The position numbers and the translations under genes were made by a program. From NCBI GenBank assembly GCA_013350335.1, contig CM023535.1, positions 22,165,746 to 22,229,745 of the forward strand: 64,000 bases of DNA, in the 5' to 3' direction. The stretch is from Chimonanthus salicifolius (Eukaryota > Streptophyta > Magnoliopsida > Laurales > Calycanthaceae). Below are positions 34,606 to 45,915 of this stretch, one piece after another. Positions within the stretch are counted from its first letter, which is position 1; each line of letters opens with the position of its first letter. The notes beneath the pieces are model-generated. The model worked only from the letters and a program-made list of their open reading frames with translations. It was not told where the DNA came from and searched no databases.

Positions 34606-34874
34606 GTAATCTGGTGTACCGATCCCCCTATTTGATTATTATAAAAGTTTTAGCAACTTTCTGCATAGATGAAACTTTCAAAATCATTTTGTGTTTGTGT
34701 CACCACAAATTCGTTGGTGTTACAGCACTAAAAAGATCTGAAGAGTAGATGGGATTTAGGCGGATGTAGAATCTGAGCTAACAAATCAAGATCAATTATT
34801 TGGGTATAATTTGAAGTCTAATTATGGGCTATTATGCCAATTGGAAAAAAGTAAAAAAACCCTTTTTGCCCATT

Positions 34875-35012
34875 GGGTGTAACTGGTTGCCTCCCGCATC
34901 AGGAGCGAGGGAAGTTGTGAATTCAAGCCCCGTACCTAACCTTGATGTACGAATGGTGAGATCATTCGTAGAAGTTTTAGTAGAACTCCTTTTTAATTTC
35001 CCACGTTAATTA
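34875..35012 (+). mobile_element. SINE (family 1), divergent copy
   Basis: GGGTGTAACTGGTTGCCTCCC, then GAATTCAAGCCCC in place of the B box, then CATTCGTAGAAGTTTTAGTA and CCCACGTTAA follow the same order as the copy at 17233-17384. Both promoter boxes are decayed. Confidence 0.65.
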
Positions 35013-35596
35013 AAAAAAATCTGCCGTAGCTCAGTATCACTTTGGTCTAGTTGAAATTTGGGTTTGACTCGAAATTTTCGCTAAATCCTATCTAGTTGAG
35101 TTTGACTCGTACTGATTCACTCCGATTTTAACAATGAACGATGCAGTTCAATAGATGGTGGGTCCAAAGTGGGCTGGGATGGGCTTGCAAAGTCCATGAA
35201 AATGGGCTTCAGATGACCTGAGTTTGTACGGGCCCAAATATCGTGCTCTTATTGAAAATAAGCCTAAGCCTGGACCACAAAGCCGTTTGATCCCATTCTG
35301 TTTATATTTGTTCCTGTAAATATTACATATATAAATAGTGTAAGATTTAATTTATAGAATTTAATATTTATATAGATTGATCTGAGCCATGTGCAACCTA
35401 CAGTCAAAAAGAGCTTGAGACTTAATAAGCCTAAATATTCGTATTAAATTAATTTTTTAAATTCTATATTTCCACTTAACTTTATGAAAAAATGAAAAAT
35501 AAAAATATACTTTGTGATCCAGTCTTGATGTAAGCCTAACATAGGAAAGATGAGTTCAAGAAAAGACGTAAAGTCTACGTGATCTCAAGCCATACC

Positions 35597-35730
35597 AGGG
35601 GTCCAAATCTCGGTCTATATAACTGAGATCTCTTCGAAATCGGCTGATATAATGCATCTTGGCTGAGATTTGGGCAAAAAAAAGAGTGGCCGATATTCAT
35701 GGGCCTGATATCTTGGTGCCAATGGTTTTT
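35597..35730. repeat. Possible degenerate relative of the GGCCGATAT MITE
   Basis: Starts CCAGGGGTCC and contains CGGCTGATAT, TGGCCGATATTC and CCTGATATC. The right end does not show ACCCCTG, so only kinship in motif content is claimed. Confidence 0.3.
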
Positions 35731-35839
35731 TTACCCGAGCCATGCTTTGTGAAGTCATAAAATTACAACTCGGTCTTCTTCCTGTCAAAAGCCCAGCTGG
35801 GCCCTTGTGTTTCAACCCTATCTGCTGACGGCTGTTCAT

Positions 35840-37835
35840 GGGCCTGTCAAGTTGTGCTCTTTTCTACAAAAGATACAACTTATTTAAAGATATAATTTTA
35901 GTTATAATGAGTTAAATTTGATTGAGCTCATGAACATCCTTATACGAGAAATGATTGAAAGTTTTAAAAATCGAGATTTGTTTCATGGTAATTTTATTTA
36001 TCTAAAGTTGACTTTATGAGTTTTTAATCTTTATTATTAATCAAACCATCAGTCATTTTAAAATCTAACATGTCATTTTTTATCTTTGCCCTTCACATTC
36101 TCAAAGTTGCCCTCTCTCTTTAGTGTCTTTGATTCCTAGCCTCTCCACTTTGCACACTTGGGCTATGTTTATACATCTAATAACATGATCAAACCATTTG
36201 ATGTGGTCATCCGAAACCCAAGCAAGTCGAGTGAGGTTGTGAAAGGCCCATTGATGAGAATGAGGGTGAAGAGAGGGCCTCAAATGCAACCCAATGGATC
36301 CAATTACATTATATTGAAACCCGTTTAAACCATTTATGGGCCTCAGCTCGTTTAGGCCTGAAAGCCCTTGAATCAAAGCCATTTGTGCCAACAGAGGCTA
36401 TACGAATTCCACATCAGGCACCACTTAAGATGCCTATGTGGCAGAGAATCTATCAAATACAGCAGGCCTGGGCTTTTGGACCACATGGACCCAATCAAGA
36501 AAGCCCAGATATAGCAAAGCAATTTCAGGCTGAAACCTGTGTTGCTGATTCTGGGATGGATATTGTCCGAATTTGGCTTGTTACAAACAGCAAGAAGATG
36601 AAATTAGAGACTGAAGTTTGCTGCTGAAACCGCAAGGAAAATCATTCTGGGCATGGGGACTGTTTAGACATATTATGGGCTTGAGTTTTGGGAAAAAAAA
36701 TTTACGAGGCAAGAAGTGTAATCAGTGTCTGAGATTTAAGGACTTTATATGCAGCAGATATGGACCTGTATATCGACGATTTTGAAGCCTTAAAGATTGC
36801 TGAAACACAACAAAGTATGGACGAGATGGGCCTGGATTTTGGGTCTGCCCGAATCAAAATCAATGGCAGAGATTGAAGCTGAGTTTCGGTACATCACAGC
36901 AGCTTTTACTTTATTTTTGTGTGTTTTCTAATGGTGTAAAGATTCCAGATGGCGGCCTGTCACTTGACGGGCTTTAATTAGCAACCAAGCCCAATTCTGC
37001 AGGCTTGGCTTATGACCAGTTTCTAGGACATCAATTTTTTTTTTTTCTAGTTTTTTAATTCCTGGGTTTTAGTTGCTGAAATTGTTATAGAACCCCCAGT
37101 CACGGTTGGGTCATTGTAGATTGATTGGATTCGAAGAAAAATGTAAAGCTTTGAGCTTGTTGGCCTCCCTAAGTTTAGTGAGTCTTTTTTGGGTTTCTTT
37201 TGAATTTTAATTTGAGCTTGTGTTTGATTAAATTTAATCTAAATGTTAATTTGTGATTGTATGGTAAAAGTTTAATATTCATGTCTTGCGTTGTCCAATT
37301 CCTTTATTAGTTTTTTAATTATACAATCAAATTCATTCATTTGAAGGTTCAGTTTGGATTAGAACCGGAGTAGAATTTTCATTGATTTCTTTAATTTGAA
37401 TTAATTAATTGCATTTGAATTCTTAATTCCTAGATCGAATTGAATTTTTATAACAATAAATTTTGGACTGAGTACTCTGACATTTAACGTTAAAGTGTGG
37501 ACCCAACCGATAACAAAAAAAAAAAATTGGATGGTTAAAAAAGACTATTCCTAAACATAGCTACATTGTTGAAAATTGAGCCACTCAATGTTTTTATTTT
37601 TAAGAATAAGATAAAAGTCATTTAATAAATATTTTATCTATTATAAAATGAAAATCAATCTGTGTTAGGTCTAGATTTAGGAGAGAACAATCTCAATAAT
37701 TTATATCCATCATCAAATATGCCTCACAAGGGATCTCGCAAAATACTCAGGCATTTGCTAGGTACATAGTTAGTAGATATTTCTTTTAATAAAAATAATG
37801 TATTTGCATACTATTTTGAAATATTCTTCTATTAT
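35840..37835. other. Gene-free interval
   Basis: I see no domain or element boundary. Frames near 36385-36627 are short and not recognisable. Confidence 0.5.
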
Positions 37836-37843
37836 TAAAATTT

Positions 37844-38357
37844 GGCTCGGCATTTAGACACCTCTGATTTCTGTTAGCAAACACCGTATTTCAAATTTTG
37901 AGTGGAAATTATGTTTCTGCCTTTCCTCGCGAAATCAACGGATCAATTCTGTAACGCATTTTCGCTTCGATCGATCGATCTGAGGCGTATATGATCGATC
38001 GATCAGACAGTTCATTTTCGAATCGATCGCTCGTAACACAAGATTCAATTGATCGCAAGGTCCAATGGGATCGTGCGATCGATTTTAACTGAGAGGTTGA
38101 CATTTTGATAGTCGACCTCTCCTCTCAAGATCGATCGCACGATCCCAGTGATCAATCAATCGACTGTAACTCATTTAAAGATCGATCGCACGATCACAGA
38201 GGATAGTGCGACCGATTTTAACTGCGAGGTCGACAGTTTTACAGTCAACCTCTCCTCTCAAGATCAATCGCACGATCCTATGTGGTCGATCAATCGATTG
38301 TTTGTTTAGGCCAAGATCGATCGCACGATCACAGAAATCATGCGATCGATCTTCCAC
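37844..38357 (+). repeat. MULE left terminal inverted repeat
   Basis: About 514 bases, inverted relative to 43786-44303. Rich in GATCGATC and in modules such as AGATCGATCGCACGATC followed by GATCGTGCGATCGATC, so it also contains many small palindromes. CCTCTCAGTTAAAATCGAT-like segments recur within it. TATATATAAA lies at its inner edge. Confidence 0.9.
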
Positions 38358-38359
38358 TT

Positions 38360-38370
38360 ATATATAAACG
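38360..38370 (+). promoter_or_regulatory. Candidate TATA box of the MULE plus-strand gene
   Basis: TTATATATAAACG lies directly at the inner border of the left TIR, about 330 bases before the proposed start at 38699. TIR-located promoters are usual in MuDR-type elements. Confidence 0.5.
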
Positions 38371-38404
38371 AATGATCGATCGATCACATCCGAAAACCCT
38401 AAAA

Positions 38405-38640
38405 CCCGAGAACCCTTTCTCTTCTTCTTCTCCAATCGATCGATCTACCTTTTCTTCTTCACCAAATCGACCGCACAATTCTCCAAATCGATCGATCTTC
38501 CCTCTCTCCTCTTCCAAAGTAGATCGATCTTGCCCTCTCCGGAAACCCTTTCTCTTTTTCTTCTCCAATCGATCGTTCTTGCCCTCTCTGGAAACCCTTT
38601 CTCTTATTCTTCTCCAATCGATCGATCAAACCGATTCTCC
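38405..38640 (+). repeat. Leader minisatellite CCCTTTCTCTT..CCAATCGATCG
   Basis: Three to four units of about 60 bases with (G/A)AACCCTTTCTCTT and TTCTCCAATCGATCG lie in the presumed 5' UTR of the plus-strand MULE gene. Confidence 0.7.
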
Positions 38641-38698
38641 CCTCTTCTATCCTTCTTTCTCTTCCAAACCGATTCTCTTTTACACCCCCTCCTTCGAC

Positions 38699-40547
38699 AT
38701 GGCATCTCAAGGGTCTACATCGAGAGGGAGAAAGTTTAAGGTGCCGGATGCATCGAGAGAGAAGAGACAGAGATTGACGGAGACACCGACGGAGACGGAG
38801 ACTTTTGACCCCAACCAATTCACCTCTTTAGAAGCGGCCACATTGTACCGAGAGGATTTATACTCTCTGCCGATAATTTTTGGTAAAATCTTTGACCTTA
38901 GCTTTTTTTCACCATTTGAAATAAGAATTCATGAATATATTGAGAGACTTGGTTGGGGAGAAGTCTTGACAATAAAAGATGATTTTTATCCTAAATTGGT
39001 GAAGGAATTTTATGCGAAAATGTCAGAAGACCGGGCGAGACATTGCATAAAATCCAAAGTTAGAGGGACTGAAATTGAGATTTCAACTTTGGCACTAGAC
39101 AGAATGTTTAAGTTTTCCAGTGCCACTATTTCGAAGTATGAATCAAATTCATGGCCCACCGATGTTGTTGGATTCGTTCCTTCAGAGGCTATGACTCAAA
39201 TGTGTGGGCGGGGTGATAGTGCCAAAGGAGATAAGCCCGCGTTGATAGAGCTAACCCTATAAGCCCGAATTGTATATTACATTATTTAGAAGAATATTTT
39301 ATCTAGAAAAGGGCTTAGTAATCAGGTGCCGTATTTTGATAGTTTCCTCATATGGTGCATTTTAAATGGCAAGCAATTTGATATCTCATTCATCATCATA
39401 AAACACATGGTTGCTTGTAGTAAGATTAGAAAATGTAGCCTTCCATACTGTTTATTTCTGTCTTACTTGTTTCGACAAAAAGGAATCACCCTTCCCCCTG
39501 AAGAGAAAATAGCTTTGAAGAAAACCGATATATTGGATGCATTTACTTTGGGCAAGATGGGATTCAAACTCGACAGTGCACGTTGGGTTCCCAAAGTATA
39601 ACATGCTCCTATTGAGGTTAAGACACCTGAGGGGGAGGGTGACAGACCTGAAGTTAGGGGGACCGAGGTACCTGAAGTTCGGGGGGCAGAGGCACCTGAA
39701 GTTGGGAGGGCAAAGACACATGATATTGGAGTCAGTACTATGCTAATTCTTGACAGCATAGAAAAACTGAATGAAAAAATTATATGTGAAATTTGCTGAG
39801 ATGGAAGGAAGGCTTATGGCAAGGGTTGAAGGAATGGTTGATGAGAAATTGGCTGAGATGGAAGGAAGACTTATTAGAAGGCTTGAAAGAATGGTTGATG
39901 AGAAATTGGCTGAGATGGAAGGGAGACTGAATGAAAAAATTGATAAGAAAAATGGTGAGTTGGTTGGAATGACGACGAGAAGGCTGAATAATTTGGAGAG
40001 TCAAGTGATAGATACAATGAGAAACTCTATTCTTTTAGTGCAAAGTGTAGGAATACGAACACAACTTGGACGCGAAGAGAGAACTGGGACCGTAAGATGT
40101 TTCTTAGGTGAATCGATGATAAATCGATCTTGAGGGATTACCTCTTTGTCCACTGACACAATTGAGGCTCGCTCGACTGACACCACTCAGTATCATCTGA
40201 CTGGCACCATTCAGCCTTGTCCTACTGGCCCCACTCAGCCTCGTATCACTGGCATCACTCAGTCTCATCCTACTGGCCCCACTCGTCACGTGCGTTCGAC
40301 TCGCCCCATTTAGAGTGCGACTGGGCGTGTTCCATTGTAACGTCCTAAGTCTTTTGATACTGCACCAACACCTCCTTCATCTGCACCAGCACCTCCTTCA
40401 TCGGCACCAGCACCTCCTGATACTGCACTAGCACCTTCTTCATCCGTACGAGCACCTCCTTCATCGGATCCTACTCCTATTGATGTTGATGCACTTCCTT
40501 CATCTGCACCTGCTTCTACATTTGCCCCAGCTCCTACCTCTGAGTAA
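38699..40547 (+). pseudogene. MULE-carried gene: 'putative plant transposon protein' type, decayed
   Basis: The start MASQGSTSRGRKFKV at 38699 follows a pyrimidine-rich leader. Residues 1-188 run to a stop at 39260, and the same frame continues after two stops through VPYFDSFLIWCILNGKQF and LPYCLFLSYLFRQKG to a stop at 39599. The features FYAKM, VRG.EI and I.KHM resemble the domain of many plant proteins annotated 'putative plant transposon protein'. A repeat region (PEVRG) is followed by a +1/-1 frame change near 39770. A coiled coil then follows with three 19-residue repeats (AEMEGRL..R.E.MVDEKL; 57-base DNA period at 39795, 39852 and 39909). Thr/Gly/Pro-rich and Ala-Pro-rich repeats lead to a terminal stop at 40545-40547. 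At least three stops and a frameshift make it non-functional, unless introns remove some of them. The role in transposition is unknown. Confidence 0.7.
40153..40540 (+). repeat. Two coding minisatellites of the MULE gene
   Basis: At 40165-40300, units with ACTGGC(A/C)CCA(C/T)TCAGCC recur about every 27 bases and encode TGP/TQP-like repeats. At 40365-40540, GCACC(A/T)GCACCTCCTTCATC variants recur and encode PSSAPAP-like repeats. Both belong to the decayed C-terminal region. Confidence 0.65.
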
Positions 40548-40764
40548 CCGTTGTATTTGAAATTTTTGTAATTTTTATATTTTGATATTCATATGTAAAT
40601 GTTGTAAATTTTGAATGAACATGGTGAATATTTTCTTTTTATGACATCTTTTGTCAATTTTGAATGAATATAGTGAATGGTTTCTTTTTATGACATATTT
40701 CGTCTATTTGAATGAACATGGTGAATGGTTTGTTTGTATGTAAATTTGGTAAGTAACTGAATGA

Positions 40765-41190
40765 ACATGAGACCCTTTGTCTGTCAGTAAATATGGGAAT
40801 ATTGAGTGGTCTGTCACTAAATATGGGACCCTTGAGTGGTCTGACACTAAATAAGGGATTAAGTGGTTTGTCGCTAAACGTGAGACCTTTGAGTGGTGGT
40901 CTGTCACTAAATATGTGGTTATTTACTTCAGTATTCTTTGAGAAACTTCCTCACTAATGGGAAAAACTCTTCTTTAATCAGGTCATCTGATTTATAAGGT
41001 CTCATACTTATTGACTGACCATTCAAAGGTCTCATATTCAGTGATAGACCACTCTAGGTCCCATATTTAGCGACATACCACTCAAAGGTCCTATGTTTAG
41101 CGACAAACCATGAAAAGGTCCCATATTTAGTGACAGCCCCACGCAAGGGTCCCATATTTCGCAACAAACCACTCAATACTGGATTTATTT
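40765..41190. repeat. Inverted pair of tandem-repeat arrays at the MULE convergence point
   Basis: The left array (about 40765-40918) repeats GTCTGTCACTAAATATGGGA-type units about every 30 bases. The right array (about 41000-41190) repeats the reverse complement, TCCCATATTTAGTGACA-type units. The arrays are separated by about 80 bases, so a transcript could fold into a hairpin with arms of about 150 bases. It lies between the 3' ends of the two convergent genes. Confidence 0.8.
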
Positions 41191-41517
41191 AAAATAACAA
41201 TTGTTACTTGAATACATACTTCAGTAAATCGGAATGAAAATTAATACAACTTTTTGCAAATAAAATACATTCTTACAAATAAATACATGCAAAAATGATA
41301 GACATCCATCACTGATTCCATCAATGTTGGAATTCGCCAGTATCTCTAAGATCACCAGAGATATATGTCAAATCATTATACAAGTCATAAGAACTAGTCG
41401 GCTGTGGAAAAAGAAGTACGTGTTAGTATTTTTCACCTTATTCTATATGAATGAAAGTGTAAATATGTAGCTTATGTAAAAACAACTTACTTTGGATAAT
41501 TGAGACAAACTCGTTGC

Positions 41518-43531
41518 TTACAATTCATGGAAATCATGAGGTTGAGGCAAAACATTTAAATCTATACTGCAGGATGCCTGTGCAGCACTTCTATTCAGAC
41601 AGGATCTCTTCGTATGACCAATATTTTTGTATAACCCATATCTTCTTCTATTCAATTGATTCTCTACAATCTCAAATGTAGAAGGATCTCGTCTTATAGA
41701 TGTTTGACCCTTTGAATTTTTTGAACCTGGATGACGTCCTCTGCTGTACTGCATAATATGTTGGCTGATATGCATGTCATCACTGGCAAGATCTTGGATG
41801 TGATCTCGGAGCTCCTCTTGATCAAATGTAGACATGTTTCCATATTTTTTCTTAATGCCTTCCCAGTGTACATTTAATTCATCCCCAGGTTAATTCGTTT
41901 CAATGTTCACGTCGTTAAATGAAATCAAATCGATTCTTCATTGTGGATGGATCTGATCCAAATATAACTTGTTCATCCATTGCATTCTGTGAACACAAGG
42001 TAAGTCCATGGAAGCTGTAAACTCATGTGTACAATTGAGTGAAAATGACCTGTTTATGAGCATAACATATTGCTTGTAAACCTCAAATAATGTAAATTGT
42101 GATACTCTGTCGTTCACTTCATCAAAAAAAGGAATCAAAACAATAAGAGCAAATCGGATTTTTTCATCCTCTATTTGAATCTTGAAGTCTTGAAACTGAT
42201 TTTCAATGGCATGAGATATCTTCATTCAGACAACATATAGATCACTAGTGGAGTTAGCTATATATCGTTTTAACACTGAATGTGCACCTTCAACCCTTTA
42301 AATTGCTGAATTTTGAAAATGTAAAATCCAACCGATCTATGCCTTGAAGAATTGCTTCTTATGTGGGATCCATGTCCTTCTTATATAATTCACTGTATCC
42401 GAATAATCTCGAAAATTTTGTTTGAATGCCTCAAACGCTTCATTAAATACAACTTCGGATGGAGACTCGACCAAATCATTCCATTGGGTCATAATTGCAT
42501 TCCATTATTCCACTTTCTTAAAAAGAGGCTTACAATGAGTAAGAATATTCTTGTTGATGTACCAAATACACAAGATATGTACAACATTAGGGAACTTTGA
42601 ATCAATGGCATTCTTCAACGCCAAATCTCTATCAATCAAAAGAACTTGTCGATCATGATGTACTCTTAAGACTTTTTTGAACATCTGTAACGCTCATATG
42701 TAATCTTCAAATTTTTCATTCCTCATAAATGCAAAGCATGAGTAGAAATTCTTGTTGAAACTTTTGATACCAACAATATTAAGCAATGACATATGATATA
42801 TGTTGTTTTGTAAGTGCAATCCATGAGAAATACATTATTATAGCTCTTCATAAATACAACTGACAATGGATCTGCAAAGCAAGATGATATTCCAATTTCT
42901 GGATTCTCGTTTCGAAGGGTCGTCATAATTTGTTGGGGTGGTATATTGTTGTTATGCATTTCAATGATCATTCTCTTCTTTTCATCTGAAAAACACATTG
43001 TACTTGGATGACCTACTAATGCGCTCGTGAGATCATGATTGTGCTCCACATCTTTATAGTCAACTTCCATGGCCCATCAACAATTTGTTTCCCTCTCACT
43101 TCAAATGGACAATTAACAAGGCGAGAATATGCTTTCTTTTTCCTCTCATCATCTTTCAAATTAACTGTGCTACGATATGTACCCCCTCTATCGCAACCAA
43201 GAATAACTACATTGCGCTTATTGCATGACCTCTTAATGGTAGCTACAAATCCTTGCGCAATGGAAACCTCCTTAACATGCTTCACTAAATTGTCGCGACT
43301 TGAAAAACACCTCTTAACAAACTCATTGTCAACAATATCATTCTCAACAATCTCATCATTTTCAACAAATGTGGATAAAACTCCCTCACAATCCATAGTA
43401 CTATTTTCAAAGAAATTTTGAGAGTCTTGGGTTTGAGAAAAAGTTACATTTGAGTCTGGTTCGGAAATTGAGAGAGTAGCTTTTGAGAGATACATTCGAA
43501 TCAATATAAGAGATTGAAAGAGTATCTTCAA
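41518..43531 (-). pseudogene. MULE transposase (FAR1/MuDR-like), decayed
   Basis: In minus-strand order: a FAR1/WRKY-GCM1-like zinc-binding domain (cysteines in VVILGCDRGG and NCPFEVRG, histidines in EHNHDL; 43016-43531 and start of 42723-43070); the first catalytic Asp in FLMDCTYKT (about 42800); the second Asp in LIDRDLALKNAI (about 42610-42650); the presumed catalytic Glu region in VEGAHSVLKRY (about 42260-42300); a SWIM-like zinc finger with CTHEF and PCVHRM (41938-42225); and a C-terminal knuckle-like region (41518-41835). There the usual first cysteines read Tyr (RRYGLYKNIGH). Several stops and frame changes separate these pieces. The family cuts and pastes DNA as a DDE transposase; this copy cannot make a full protein. 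Confidence 0.85.
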
Positions 43532-43539
43532 ATAGTGGA

Positions 43540-43750
43540 GTGGTTCGTTTTGGAAAGGGAGTTTGGGTTTTGAGGAAAAATAGTTTGGAAAGGAGTTTGA
43601 GAGAGAGTGGTTTGAGTGAGAGGGGTGTAGAAAGGGCTTTGAGGGAAAAGATTTCGAAATGGGGGAGGATTTGAGGGAGAAGATTTAAAATGGGGGTTTT
43701 GAGGGAGTAGGGTTTCAAAAGGGGCGAGATGGAAACGAAGAGTGAAAGGG
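43540..43750 (-). repeat. Purine-rich repeat in transposase leader
   Basis: On the plus strand, GGTTTTGAGGGAG, TTTGAGAGAGAG and similar units repeat irregularly. On the transposase sense strand this is a pyrimidine-rich leader (CCCTCAAA units). Confidence 0.6.
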
Positions 43751-43785
43751 AAGAGGGGCGCGATTGAACTTATCCTCAGTTTCGT

Positions 43786-44303
43786 GTGGAAGATCGATCG
43801 CACGATTTCTGTGATCATGCGATCGATCTTGCCCTAAACAAACAATCGATCGATCACATAGGATCGTGCGATCGATCTTGAGAGGAGAGGTAGACTGTCA
43901 AACTGTAGACCTCTCAGTTAAAATCGATCGCACGATCCTCTGTGATCGTGCGATTGATCTTTAAATGGATTATAATCGTTTGATTGATCACTGGGATCGT
44001 GCGATCGATCTTGAGAGGAGAGGTTGATTGTCAAAATGTCGACCTCTCAGTTAAAATCAATCGCACGATCCCATGGGACCGTGTGATTGATTGAATCTCG
44101 TATTAGGATCAAGCGATCAATTCAAAAATGAACTGTTTGATCGATCGATCGATTATATGCGCCTCAGATCGATCGATCGAAGTGAAAATGCGTTGCACAA
44201 TCGATCGGTCAATTTCGCGCGGAAGGGCAAAAACATAATTTCCACTCAAAAATTAAAATGCAGTGTCTGGTAACAGAATTCGGGGGTGTCTAAATGCCGA
44301 GCC
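43786..44303 (-). repeat. MULE right terminal inverted repeat
   Basis: Reverse complement of the left TIR, with scattered substitutions and small indels. It ends GGGGGTGTCTAAATGCCGAGCC. Confidence 0.9.
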
Positions 44304-44311
44304 TAAAATAT

Positions 44312-45530
44312 TTAGGAAGACTTCTCTTTAAATATTAGGACATTTGTTATGTAAAATTTGAACCTCATCTGATCATATTGGTCTTTGATTTTAGACTTTG
44401 AAAGTTCAATTACTACAAAATCAATAATTTTTTATAACCTATCTCTCAAAGTTATGATAATTGGATTGCAGAGTTTCTCTTGAATTATTCCTCTATCCAT
44501 TCTACCTAACTATATGAGATCATCGTGTGGTTAATGTACAGTCTCTATTGAAAATGGATATCTCGATGTAATTAGAGTTGCCCTTCCACTATAATTACAT
44601 TTGTAACATATAATTCATGAATTATTAAATTACCTTAGCTCTTATCGATTTTTATATTATTTAGTTCTAAAAGCTGAACATTTAAGAAATGATAAAGAGA
44701 TAAAAAAATTTGTAAATATTTCATTATGCTATTTTAGTTTTACCTAAAGTATATTATAACGAAAATTTCCTTTCAAATTTAAAATTTAAAACTGATTCTC
44801 TTTTAAATTTTGGTAAAAAAAATGAAAGTTGAAAGCATAGTTTTAAATTTTTATTTCAATTTAAAACATTTTATAGAAAATTATAAAAACAATGCAATTT
44901 CCAAACTTTTCAAATAAGACATATCATATACCTGTACATATGATACCTATATGTATCTGTTCTAACTTTTGATGTATCTAAGTTCTATAGTTAATTTTTT
45001 TTTGTTATATTTTAAAAATAAATAAATTGTAAAATGATATTTGTTTTTTCAATTTACATATGGGAAACTGTGGGATATCCAGTATAAAACCCCTATGGAT
45101 GAACCCATTACCTCTAAAATACATCAAGATTAGGCCATGAGGTTCAAATCCACAATCTTTTGCTTCTTGACGTAGGAGACAAGCACGTGAACTATAACTA
45201 TTGTTTTACACTATATTGTTGACTATAGTAAGAATAAATGCCCAAATAATAAAATAGAATTTAACAAGAAGAAATTGTTTGATAATTTTATGAATATTTT
45301 TATTTTAGTTAATCATACTAATTCTTATTTTTCAGTTGCTAAATTAATTTAGTGACGGATATCAACCCAATAAGTTTTTTTTTTTTTAAATAACTTTAAA
45401 ACTAGGTCATATGTTAATCTTAAAATTTAAATGAACGGTTTAGATTGAGTTATAAGCGTCTAAAACAGTTACATGACAGGCAGCATTTATAAAGTGCCTT
45501 CATTCTTCGGAAGGGTGGAAAGTTCTTTCC
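44312..45530. other. Gene-free interval upstream of LSM6
   Basis: AT-rich with no recognisable gene. The last few hundred bases must include the LSM6 promoter. Confidence 0.55.
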
Positions 45531-45533
45531 TTG

Positions 45534-45540
45534 TATAAAA
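45534..45540 (+). promoter_or_regulatory. TATA box of LSM6
   Basis: TATAAAA lies 97 bases before the start codon. This leaves room for a leader of about 60-65 bases. Confidence 0.75.
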
Positions 45541-45566
45541 GGGGGCGATCGGAAGTCTGAATTCGA

Positions 45567-45574
45567 AAACCCTA
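45567..45574 (+). promoter_or_regulatory. Telo-box AAACCCTA in LSM6 leader
   Basis: AAACCCTA lies about 30 bases after the TATA box. The motif is typical near transcription starts of plant genes for translation and RNA-processing proteins. Confidence 0.7.
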
Positions 45575-45630
45575 GATCAACGCAACCCTTTGTTCCTTTG
45601 AGAGATTGAGGAGGAGCAGCTGGAGGAGAG

Positions 45631-45915
45631 ATGAGCGGAGAAAAAGAGAAAGTAGGAGGAGGGATGGGGGCGGCGAAGACACCGTCTGATTTCCTGAAAT
45701 CGATAAAAGGGAGGCCGGTGGTGGTGAAGCTAAACTCAGGAGTGGATTACAGAGGCATCCTTGCCTGCTTGGATGGTTACATGAACATTGCAATGGAGCA
45801 GACCGAGGAATACGTCAACGGCCAATTGAAGAACAAGTACGGCGATGCTTTCATCCGAGGGAACAACGTTCTCTATATCAGCACCTCTAAAAGGACTCTT
45901 GCCGAGGGCGCTTAG
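45631..45915 (+). CDS. LSM6: U6 snRNA-associated Sm-like protein LSm6
   Basis: A complete 94-residue protein. LSm6 is one subunit of the heptameric LSm2-8 ring, which binds the 3' oligo(U) end of U6 snRNA in the nucleus, and of the LSm1-7 ring, which promotes decapping and 5'-3' mRNA decay in the cytoplasm. The Sm1 motif covers about residues 27-58 (GRPVVVKLNSGVDYRG, LDGYMN) and Sm2 about 73-86 (IRGNNVLYIS). The core from TPSDFLK to the end is almost the same as in LSm6 of other eukaryotes. The plant-type N-terminus (about 16 residues, Gly/Lys-rich) precedes it. The start at 45631 follows a TATA box and leader; Met12 is a less likely alternative. The coding region has no intron here. A GTAAGT at about 45965, just past the stop, could be a donor for a 3' UTR intron. 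The frame is intact and looks functional. Confidence 0.96.
   Translation: MSGEKEKVGGGMGAAKTPSDFLKSIKGRPVVVKLNSGVDYRGILACLDGYMNIAMEQTEEYVNGQLKNKYGDAFIRGNNVLYISTSKRTLAEGA

Larger units (their letters stand above)
37844..44303. mobile_element. Mutator-like element (MULE), 6.46 kb
   Basis: Long terminal inverted repeats start GGCTCGGCATTTAGACACC at both ends and extend about 515 bases (37844-38357 and 43786-44303). TAAAATTT (37836-37843) and TAAAATAT (44304-44311) are an imperfect 8-bp target duplication. Inside are a minus-strand MULE transposase pseudogene and a plus-strand gene of another kind, arranged convergently. Long TIRs, an 8-11-bp duplication and a FAR1/MuDR-like transposase place it with Mutator-like elements. 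Both genes carry stop codons, so it is presumably non-autonomous now. Confidence 0.9.

Noticed and set aside
38459..38818. Minus-strand frames opposite the MULE gene leader
   Set aside because: They are antisense to GATCGATC repeats and pyrimidine-rich leader; no domain is present.
40765..41190. CRISPR-like repeat array
   Set aside because: Units are degenerate, lack constant spacers and face each other as an inverted pair in a plant transposon. Not CRISPR.
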